A stretch of 64,000 bases of DNA, taken from the NCBI GenBank assembly GCA_022241475.1, contig JAKOMT010000004.1, positions 144,001 through 208,000 on the forward strand. Direction: 5' to 3'. How positions within the stretch are numbered: position 1 is the stretch's first letter; every line of letters starts with the position of its first letter. The position numbers were made by a program, and so were the translations under genes. Source of the stretch: Microvirga sp. Its GTDB lineage: Bacteria > Pseudomonadota > Alphaproteobacteria > Rhizobiales > Beijerinckiaceae. Under the pieces are notes generated by a model. It saw only the letters and a list, made by a program, of their open reading frames with translations, made no database searches and had not been told where the DNA came from. Below, piece by piece: positions 58,221 through 64,000 of the stretch.

Positions 58221-59789
58221 TTACTCAGCCGCTTCGGCCGCCCGCTGCGGAGGCGTCCAGGTCAGCACAGGCTGGCGCGCGGCGCGGGTCTCGTCGAGGC
58301 GCCGGCGCGGGGCGTGGTAGGGCGCGCCGGTGAAGCGCGCGGCGTCGCCCGCCTTCGCGGCGATGGCGAGATCGCGCAGCGTCGCGATGAACAGATCGAG
58401 CGAGGCCTTCGATTCGGATTCCGTCGGCTCGATCAGCATCGCCCCGTGCACGACGAGCGGGAAATACATCGTCATCGGGTGATAGCCCTCGTCGATCATC
58501 GCCTTGGCGAAATCGAGCGTGGTGACGCCGGTCCCCTTCAGCCATTCGTCGTCGAACAGCGCCTCGTGCATGCAGGGCTTGTCGCCGAAGGGCTGGCTCA
58601 TCAGGTCGCGCAGACCGGCGCGGATGTAATTCGCGTTGAGCACCGCGTCCTCGGAGGCCTGCTTCATGCCGTCCGAGCCGTGCGACAGCATGTAGGCGAG
58701 CGCGCGCACATACATGCCCATCTGGCCGTGGAAGGCCGTGATTCGCCCGAAAGGCTTCTCGTCCGCATCGCCCGCGTGCTCGACGAGGGTCAGCCCGCCT
58801 TCGCCCGGCGTGACGAAGGGGACGGGCGCGAAAGGCGCGAGGCGCTCCGACAGCACCACCGGCCCCGAGCCCGGACCGCCGCCGCCATGGGGCGTCGAGA
58901 AGGTCTTGTGCAGGTTGATGTGCATGGCGTCGACGCCGAGATCGCCGGGACGGGCCTTGCCGACGATGGCGTTGAAATTCGCGCCGTCGCAATAAAAGTA
59001 CGCGCCCGCGTCGTGCAGGGCTTTCGCGATCTCGACGATCTGCGGCTCGAACAGGCCGCAGGTGTTCGGGTTGGTCAGCATGATCGCCGCGACGTCGGGT
59101 CCGATCCGGGCTTTCACGTCGTCGACATGGACCCATCCGTCGTCGCGCGCCGGCACGGATTTCGCCTCGAAGCCGATCAGCGCGGCGGTGGCGGGGTTGG
59201 TGCCGTGGGCGCTATCGGGCACGAGCACGACCTTGCGCGTCGCGCCTTCGCCCTTCGCCTCGATCGCGGCCTTGATCGCCATCATCCCGCACAATTCTCC
59301 GTGCGCGCCGGCTTTGGGCGACAGGGCGACGCCCGCCATGCCGGTCAACGTCACGAGATAACGCGCGAGTTCGTCCATCAATGCGAGCGCGCCGGGCACG
59401 GTCGAGACGGGCTGGAGCGGATGCACGTCGGAGAAGCCCGGCAGCCGCGCGACCTTCTCGTTGAGGCGGGCGTTGTGCTTCATCGTGCAGGAGCCGAGCG
59501 GAAACAGCCCGGTGTCGATGCCGTAATTCTTCTGCGACAGGCGCACGTAATGGCGCATCGCCTCCGGCTCCGAGAGGCCCGGCAGGCCGATCTCGCCCTT
59601 GCGCTCCAGCGAGCCCAGGCGCGGCGCGAAGGCGTCCGGCTCGTCGAAATCGACGCCGGTCACGTCGTAGCGGCCGATCTCGAAGATCAGCGCCTCTTCC
59701 TGCTGGAGGGCGCGGTTGCCGGTGAAGGTCTCGTGCGCCTGCGTCGCGGCGTCTCCGGCGGAAGTGGGACGTCCCTGGCGGTTCAGCAT
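58221..59789 (-). CDS. gcvPB: Glycine dehydrogenase (decarboxylating) subunit 2
   Basis: A 522-residue PLP-binding half of glycine decarboxylase (P-protein). The PLP lysine is Lys295 in HINLHKTFSTPHGGGGPG, and the glycine-rich loop after it is conserved. PLGSCTMKHNARLNEK and PDSAHGTNPATA are further family blocks. Works with GcvPA to decarboxylate glycine and pass the aminomethyl group to the lipoyl arm of GcvH. The start at 59789 (MLNRQGRP) fits the family. Last gene of gcvT-H-PA-PB. Confidence 0.96.
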   Translation of the reverse strand: MLNRQGRPTSAGDAATQAHETFTGNRALQQEEALIFEIGRYDVTGVDFDEPDAFAPRLGSLERKGEIGLPGLSEPEAMRHYVRLSQKNYGIDTGLFPLGSCTMKHNARLNEKVARLPGFSDVHPLQPVSTVPGALALMDELARYLVTLTGMAGVALSPKAGAHGELCGMMAIKAAIEAKGEGATRKVVLVPDSAHGTNPATAALIGFEAKSVPARDDGWVHVDDVKARIGPDVAAIMLTNPNTCGLFEPQIVEIAKALHDAGAYFYCDGANFNAIVGKARPGDLGVDAMHINLHKTFSTPHGGGGPGSGPVVLSERLAPFAPVPFVTPGEGGLTLVEHAGDADEKPFGRITAFHGQMGMYVRALAYMLSHGSDGMKQASEDAVLNANYIRAGLRDLMSQPFGDKPCMHEALFDDEWLKGTGVTTLDFAKAMIDEGYHPMTMYFPLVVHGAMLIEPTESESKASLDLFIATLRDLAIAAKAGDAARFTGAPYHAPRRRLDETRAARQPVLTWTPPQRAAEAAE

Positions 59790-59832
59790 GCGTGGTCTCC
59801 TTGGATGGAGCTGAAAGTGGAGGCGCCGCCCA

Positions 59833-61176
59833 TCAGCCGAGCGCCTTCTCAAGGCCGATCGCCAGCGCTTCGCGATCCTCGTCGGTGTTCACCTCCGTCG
59901 AGGCCACCAGCAGCAGATCGTCGAGTCCGGCCTCCGGCGCGAGGCGCGAATACGGAACGCCGCCCAGAACGCCCATCCCGGCCAGCGCCTCGACGACTTG
60001 CGCCGCGGGCTTCGACAGCCGCACCGTGAACTCGTTGAAGAAGGTCCCGTTCAAGACCTCGACGCCCTTCACGCAGGCCAGCCGGTCGGCGAGCTTGACC
60101 GCGTTGGAATGGTTGATGCGCGCCACGCGCTGAAGGCCGGTCTGGCCGAGCAGCGACATGTGGATGGTGAAGGCGAGGCAGCAGAGGCCCGAATTCGTGC
60201 AGATGTTCGAGGTCGCCTTGTCGCGGCGGATATGCTGCTCGCGGGTCGAGAGCGTCAGCACGAAGCCGCGTCGTCCGTCGGCGTCCACCGTTTCGCCGCA
60301 GAGCCGCCCGGGCATCTGGCGGACATGCTGCTTGCGCGCGGCGAAGAGCCCAACGTAGGGGCCGCCGAAATTCAGCGCGTTGCCGATCGATTGGCCCTCG
60401 CCGACGACGATATCGGCGCCCATTTCGCCCGGCGGCGTGACGAGGCCGAGCGACATGACCTCGGTGAAGACGGCGATGAGCAGCGCGCCGTTCGCGTGAG
60501 CCTTCTCGGCGATCTTCGTCAAATCGCGCAGGTTGCCGAACACGTCGGGCGTCTGGACCACGACGCAGGAGGTCTCGCCGTCGATGGCGGCGAGAATGTC
60601 CTCGTCGGCCATGGGATCGGCGGGGAGCGCCACGACGGCGTCGCTCGCCATGCGCGACAGCGTCTCGACGACTTCGCGGTAATGCGGATGCAGCCCGCCC
60701 GAGAGCACGGCCTTGCGGCGCTTGGTGACGCGGTGCGCCATCAGCACCGCCTCGCCCGTTCCGGTGGAGCCGTCATACATGGAGGCGTTGGCGACCTCCA
60801 TGCCCGTGAGGGCGGCGACCTGCGTCTGGAACTCGAAGAGATATTGCAGCGTCCCTTGGGCGATTTCCGGCTGATACGGCGTGTAGCTCGTCAGGAATTC
60901 GGAGCGCTGGATCAGATGGTCGACGCTGGCGGGCACGTGGTGCTTGTACGCGCCCGCCCCGACGAAGAACGGAACCGTCGAGGCGGAGACGTTGCGCCCC
61001 GCCATCGTCGACAGGATTCGCTCGACCTCGATCTCGCCCTTGCGACGCGGAAGGTCGACCGGCTCTGTGATGAGCTTGTCTGCGGGCACGTCGGCGAACA
61101 GCGCGTCGATGTGGTCGACGCCGATTCGGGCGAGCATCTCGGTGCGATCGTCCGGGGACAGGGGCAGGTAACGCAT
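59833..61176 (-). CDS. gcvPA: Glycine dehydrogenase (decarboxylating) subunit 1
   Basis: A 447-residue partner half of the two-subunit P-protein, PLP-fold but without the PLP lysine. [40 protein letters not shown] and [13 protein letters not shown] are strongly conserved family segments. The start at 61176 ([11 protein letters not shown]) has GGAG upstream; longer in-frame starts run into the repeat region. gcvPB follows after 43 bases. The split P-protein, not the single long form, is used here. Confidence 0.96.
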   Translation of the reverse strand: MRYLPLSPDDRTEMLARIGVDHIDALFADVPADKLITEPVDLPRRKGEIEVERILSTMAGRNVSASTVPFFVGAGAYKHHVPASVDHLIQRSEFLTSYTPYQPEIAQGTLQYLFEFQTQVAALTGMEVANASMYDGSTGTGEAVLMAHRVTKRRKAVLSGGLHPHYREVVETLSRMASDAVVALPADPMADEDILAAIDGETSCVVVQTPDVFGNLRDLTKIAEKAHANGALLIAVFTEVMSLGLVTPPGEMGADIVVGEGQSIGNALNFGGPYVGLFAARKQHVRQMPGRLCGETVDADGRRGFVLTLSTREQHIRRDKATSNICTNSGLCCLAFTIHMSLLGQTGLQRVARINHSNAVKLADRLACVKGVEVLNGTFFNEFTVRLSKPAAQVVEALAGMGVLGGVPYSRLAPEAGLDDLLLVASTEVNTDEDREALAIGLEKALG

Positions 61177-61231
61177 GGTTTTCTCCAGTATCTCGCCGTT
61201 CGTCGGCTCTTCGCGCTGTCGCGCGAAGCGC

Positions 61232-61321
61232 CCCACCCTGCCCTCCCCTGAGGGGAGGGAAATCCCGCGTGGTTCGAGCGCCAACCTGACTCCCTCCCCG
61301 CAAGGGAGGGTCGGGGTGGGG
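61232..61321. repeat. Inverted pair of palindromic repeats between gcvH and gcvPA
   Basis: Two hairpins in opposite direction: CCCTCCCC at 61241-61248 with GGGGAGGG at 61252-61259 (loop TGA), and CCCTCCC at 61292-61298 with GGGAGGG at 61304-61310 (loop CGCAA). Their outer flanks match as well: CCCCACCCTG before the first and TCGGGGTGGGG after the second are inverted equivalents. Related to the copy at 58163. The form is that of REP/BIME doublets. It lies inside the gcv operon, so full termination is unlikely. Confidence 0.6.
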
Positions 61322-61391
61322 CGGTCAGCGCCGACCTTCCCGATCGAAGCGGCCCGCCCAGGAGGCGAGGGAGCCCGCGGGCCGCGTCACC

Positions 61392-61769
61392 TCACGAAAT
61401 CGACTTCACGTAATCCGTGTACTGCTCTTCGGTCATCAGGCCCTCGAGCTCGGTCGCGTCCGTGATCTTTACCTTCATGAACCAGCCGGCGCCCGCCGGG
61501 TCCTCGTTGATCGCGCCCGGCGCTGATTCGAGGCCGGAATTCACCGCCACGACCTCGCCGGAGACCGGCGAATAGACCTCGCTCGCCGCCTTGACGCTCT
61601 CGACCACCGCCGCCTCGCCGCCCTTCTCGACCGCTTTCCCGAGCGCCGGAAGCTCGACATAGACGACGTCGCCGAGCTGGCTCTGGGCGTAGTCGGTGAT
61701 GCCGATCACGCCGGTGTCGCCCTCGATGCGGATGTATTCGTGGTCCTTGGTGTAGCGGGTGTCGGTCAT
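61392..61769 (-). CDS. gcvH: Glycine cleavage system H protein
   Basis: A 125-residue lipoyl carrier of the glycine cleavage complex. The lipoylated residue is Lys60 in VVESVKAASEVYSPVSGE. GVIGITDYAQSQLGDVVYVE is the conserved start of the fold. AGGAG is nine bases before the ATG at 61769. It follows gcvT by 22 bases; a 215-base gap with palindromic repeats separates it from gcvPA. Confidence 0.97.
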   Translation of the reverse strand: MTDTRYTKDHEYIRIEGDTGVIGITDYAQSQLGDVVYVELPALGKAVEKGGEAAVVESVKAASEVYSPVSGEVVAVNSGLESAPGAINEDPAGAGWFMKVKITDATELEGLMTEEQYTDYVKSIS

Positions 61770-61791
61770 TGGCGGCGGCTCCTGAAGCTGA

Positions 61792-62925
61792 TCAGCGCTT
61801 GTAGTTATGGGGTGCGAAAGGCATGGCGACGACGCGGGCCGGCAGCGGCCTGCCGCGCACGACGAGATGGAGCGGGGTCCCGATGGCGGCATGCGCCTTC
61901 GACACGTAGCCCATCGCGAGCGGCGCCTCGATGGTCGGGCCGAAGCCGCCGGAGGTGACCATCCCGATCTCCGCGCCGTCGGGCGTCGTGATCACGGCGC
62001 CCTCGCGGGCCGGGGCCCGGCCTTCCGGCCGAATGCCCACACGCAGGCGCGACGGCCCCTCGGCGAGTTCGCGCGCGATGCGGGCGTGGCCGGGAAAGCC
62101 TCCCTCCGCGCGGCGACGCTTCTGGATCGACCAGGTCAGCCCGGCCTCGACCGGGGAGGTCGCTTCGTCGATATCGTGGCCGTAGAGGCAATAGCCGGCT
62201 TCGAGCCGCAGCGAGTCGCGCGCGCCGAGCCCGATCGGGCGCACCCTCACGTCCGCGAGAAGCGCGTCCCACAAGTCCCCTGCGCGGTCGCCGGAAACGG
62301 AGATCTCGAAGCCGTCCTCGCCGGTGTAGCCCGAGCGGGTGACGTGGGCGCTCATGCCGACGAGTTCGACGAAGCGCCCGGTCATGAAGGTCATCTGCGA
62401 GACGTCGGGCGCGAGGCCCGAGAGGACGGCGACGGCCTCCGGACCCTGCAGCGCGAGGAGCGCGCGGTCATCGTCGCGCTCCAGCCGCACGCCGGCCGGC
62501 AGCTTCGCGGCGAGATGCGCGTAGTCGCGCTCCTTCACGCCGGCGTTGACGACGAGGAAGATGCGTCCCTCGAGCGCCGGATCGGCGGGACGCACGATCA
62601 TCAGATCGTCGAGGATCCCGCCCTCGTCGTTGAGGAACTGCGAATAGCGCTGCTGGCCGTGTTTCAGGGATAGGATGTCGGCGGGGACGAGCGTCTCGAG
62701 CGCGCGCGCGCTCGTCTCGAAATCGGGGCCGACGAGCCAGGCCTGGCCCATATGCGACACGTCGAACAAACCGGCGTGGGCGCGCGTCCAGAGATGCTCG
62801 GCCAGCACGCCGTCCCGATACTGGACAGGCATGTCGTAGCCGGCGAAGGGAACCATGCGCGCTCCGGCGGCGACGTGGCGCGCGTGGAACGGCGTCTTCA
62901 GCAGAATGTCGCCGGTCTCGGGCAT
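61792..62925 (-). CDS. gcvT: Aminomethyltransferase (glycine cleavage T protein)
   Basis: A 377-residue T protein that moves the methylene group from the H-protein arm to tetrahydrofolate, releasing ammonia. Motifs: MVPFAGYDMPVQY, LFDVSHMGQ with the catalytic Asp, SRSGYTGEDGFEI-type segment (here TRSGYTGEDGFEISV), and LEAGYCLYGHD. The ATG at 62925 (MPETGDILLKTPFH) has GAGG seven bases upstream; an ATG at 62937 is possible. First gene of the operon, about 70 bases after a glycine riboswitch. Confidence 0.95.
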   Translation of the reverse strand: MPETGDILLKTPFHARHVAAGARMVPFAGYDMPVQYRDGVLAEHLWTRAHAGLFDVSHMGQAWLVGPDFETSARALETLVPADILSLKHGQQRYSQFLNDEGGILDDLMIVRPADPALEGRIFLVVNAGVKERDYAHLAAKLPAGVRLERDDDRALLALQGPEAVAVLSGLAPDVSQMTFMTGRFVELVGMSAHVTRSGYTGEDGFEISVSGDRAGDLWDALLADVRVRPIGLGARDSLRLEAGYCLYGHDIDEATSPVEAGLTWSIQKRRRAEGGFPGHARIARELAEGPSRLRVGIRPEGRAPAREGAVITTPDGAEIGMVTSGGFGPTIEAPLAMGYVSKAHAAIGTPLHLVVRGRPLPARVVAMPFAPHNYKR

Positions 62926-62995
62926 GGGCGTCCTCATCGGGTCACGGGTCGAAAACGCGTCACGCCGCCCTGGTCAAGGCTTCGTCACGCGCCCC

Positions 62996-63193
62996 CTCTG
63001 TCCCGAGACCTGAGAGATTTCCTCGGCCGATCCCCGCCGGAAAGCGGGAACATGGCGAGTTACGCCCTTCGGTGGACGCGCCTCGCGGCGCGTCGCTTTC
63101 CAGAGTGCCAGCTCCCCGCGGTCCATTTGCCTGAGCGTTTCCGGGGCGGTTGCGCCTTCGGCGACGGGCTCTCGCCCGTTCTCTTCCGCGGGG
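62996..63193 (-). ncRNA. Tandem glycine riboswitch upstream of gcvT
   Basis: Read on the minus strand, two aptamers lie head to tail. The first (about 63193 to 63110) has GTCGCCGAAGGCGCAA and CTCAGGCAAATGGACCGCG, the family's conserved core. The second (63105 to 62996) starts CTCTGGAAAG, has CACCGAAGGGCG and TCTCTCAGGTCTCGGGACAG. Both cores and the linker match the cooperative glycine riboswitch that switches on gcv genes when glycine is abundant. The second aptamer has a long extra stem (GCGACGCGCCGCGAGGCGCG). No clear terminator is seen after it, so control may be at translation. Confidence 0.93.
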
Positions 63194-63213
63194 ATCGAAA
63201 CGGCAGGTGACAA

Positions 63214-63241
63214 GTGATAGAGTGAACCTCGACGAAGTCAA
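63214..63241 (-). promoter_or_regulatory. Probable sigma-70 promoter of the gcv operon
   Basis: On the minus strand TTGACT (63241-63236), a 16-base spacer and TATCAC (63219-63214). The predicted start, near 63207, would fall about 14 bases before the first aptamer of the riboswitch, which is where it should be. Confidence 0.55.
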
Positions 63242-63339
63242 TCGGTCCGCGCGGATCGGCGCCGGAAAGGGCGCGCGGCCGCCCGCTATTGACGTTCCCG
63301 CTGCTATCCCGCAGAAGGCGCTGCAAGGTTTTTCGCAAC

Positions 63340-63362
63340 CCCGGCCTTGCGCCGGGTTTTTT
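63340..63362 (+). terminator. Intrinsic terminator in the purA leader
   Basis: CCCGGC at 63340-63345 and GCCGGG at 63351-63356 pair perfectly around CTTGC, followed at once by six T (63357-63362). This is a complete intrinsic terminator on the plus strand. No plus-strand gene lies between it and ialB 5.2 kb upstream, so it acts either on a short untranslated RNA or on the purA transcript itself. The 475-base gap from gcvT to purA otherwise holds the riboswitch and promoter listed above. Confidence 0.75.
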
Positions 63363-63400
63363 GCGTTGTCGGTAACTCGATCGGGATTTGAAGACACGCC

Positions 63401-64000
63401 ATGGCCAACGTCGTCGTCGTCGGCGCCCAGTGGGGCGATGAGGGGAAGGGCAAGATCGTGGACTGGCTCTCCAGCCAGGCCGAGGTCGTCGTGCGCTTTC
63501 AGGGCGGGCACAACGCCGGCCACACGCTCGTCATCGGCGACAAGGTCTACAAGCTCTCTCTGCTGCCGTCGGGCGTCGTGCGCAAGGACAAGCTCGCCGT
63601 CATCGGCAACGGCGTCGTGCTCGATCCGCGCGCGCTTGTGGCCGAGATCGAGCGTCTCGCGGAGCAGGGCGTCGAGATCACGACCGACAACCTGCGCATC
63701 GCCGACAACGCCACGCTGATCCTGTCGATTCACCAGGAGCTCGACGCGCAGCGCGAGAACGCGGCGACCGGCTCCAAGATCGGGACGACGAAGCGCGGCA
63801 TCGGTCCCGCCTACGAAGATAAGGCCGGCCGGCGCGCGATCCGCGTCAACGACCTCGCCGACCTCGGCGCGCTGCCCGCCAAGATCGAGCGCCTGCTGGC
63901 GCATCACAACACCCTGCGCCGTGGCGCCGGGCTGCCGGAATATTCGGCCGACGCGATCTACGAGGAGCTCGCCTCCGTCGCGCCGCGCATCCTGCCCTAC
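63401..64000 (+). CDS. purA: Adenylosuccinate synthetase, N-terminal part (cut by window end)
   Basis: The first 200 residues of PurA, which joins IMP and aspartate with GTP to give adenylosuccinate, the substrate of PurB. GDEGKGK at 12-18 is the GTP/IMP loop with Asp13 and Lys16; His41 in GGHNAGHT is catalytic; [17 protein letters not shown] is the IMP-binding segment. The frame is open to the window edge, so about half of the protein is missing only because of the cut. The start is 39 bases after an intrinsic terminator. Confidence 0.96.
   Translation, partial: MANVVVVGAQWGDEGKGKIVDWLSSQAEVVVRFQGGHNAGHTLVIGDKVYKLSLLPSGVVRKDKLAVIGNGVVLDPRALVAEIERLAEQGVEITTDNLRIADNATLILSIHQELDAQRENAATGSKIGTTKRGIGPAYEDKAGRRAIRVNDLADLGALPAKIERLLAHHNTLRRGAGLPEYSADAIYEELASVAPRILPY

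Noticed and set aside
61177..61391. CRISPR-like repeats between gcvH and gcvPA
   Set aside because: Only two copies, in opposite direction, each a self-complementary hairpin; no regular spacers and no cas genes.
63401..64000. Truncated purA pseudogene
   Set aside because: The frame is open and all motifs are intact up to the window edge; the missing half is due to the cut.

Overview
The window is high-GC, gene-dense chromosomal DNA from an alphaproteobacterium, most likely a member of the Hyphomicrobiales (Rhizobiales) near the Methylobacteriaceae/Salinarimonas/Beijerinckiaceae side. This rests on gene content and order: phaR beside phaAB, miaB-phoH-ybeY-corC-lnt-XRE-metK-trmB, the deacetylase-rppH pair, a 180-kDa-class NAD-glutamate dehydrogenase, a yejABEF transporter, a putA lacking the DNA-binding domain with a divergent Lrp-type regulator, hslVU back to back with hisB-DUF2628-hisHA, and gcvTHP behind a tandem glycine riboswitch. 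No rRNA, prophage, transposase, integrase or CRISPR array is visible. There is one tRNA, tRNA-Leu(CAA).

Layout. 1-7.3 kb: end of a GNAT gene, obgE, rdgB, purB and an SDR dehydrogenase (minus strand), DUF1232, then hisF-hisE-coaA. 7.3-10.2 kb: PHA genes phaR (minus) and phaA-phaB (plus). 10.3-19 kb: a long plus-strand run for tRNA modification, ribosome maturation and envelope lipoproteins (miaB, phoH, ybeY, corC, lnt), then an XRE regulator, metK and trmB. 19-26.3 kb: DUF2336, polysaccharide deacetylase, rppH, LysR/wrbA, and a minus-strand group tsaC/sua5, basic small protein, dsbB, yqaA. 26.4-31.4 kb: tRNA-Leu, flavin/PNPOx protein, coaBC-dut, rrf2-cysK, AhpD-like protein. 31.5-43.2 kb: NAD-GDH and the yejA-B-E-F transporter, with a two-gene PIN-domain toxin-antitoxin module set between yejE and yejF. 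43.2-52.2 kb: deoB, proB, a 52-residue membrane protein, M20 amidohydrolase, O-antigen-ligase-like protein, putR-like regulator and putA. 52.2-56.8 kb: hslU-hslV and hisB-DUF2628-hisH-hisA. 56.8-64 kb: ECF sigma factor, ialB, the glycine cleavage operon, and the start of purA, cut by the window edge.

How the genes work together. Histidine synthesis is present as two blocks about 51 kb apart (hisF-hisE and hisB-hisH-hisA), although the HisH and HisF products form one enzyme. Both steps of the AMP branch (purA, purB) are here, as are two CoA genes (coaA, coaBC), acetyl-CoA to 3-hydroxybutyryl-CoA for storage polymer, proline synthesis (proB) and degradation (putA), glutamate catabolism (gdh), cysteine synthesis with its probable regulator, and glycine breakdown controlled by a glycine-sensing RNA. 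Many genes are coupled by 4-base ATGA/GTGA overlaps.

Points most worth a second look: the toxin-antitoxin pair inside the yej operon; a complete intrinsic terminator in the purA leader with no gene upstream to terminate; a family of palindromic extragenic repeats around the gcv genes; the unannotated-looking 52-residue membrane protein; the long metK leader with repeated GTTCGAT motifs; and the split his operon. No clearly new multi-gene system was found. Starts were chosen from Shine-Dalgarno spacing and family N-termini; no search or computation was run.
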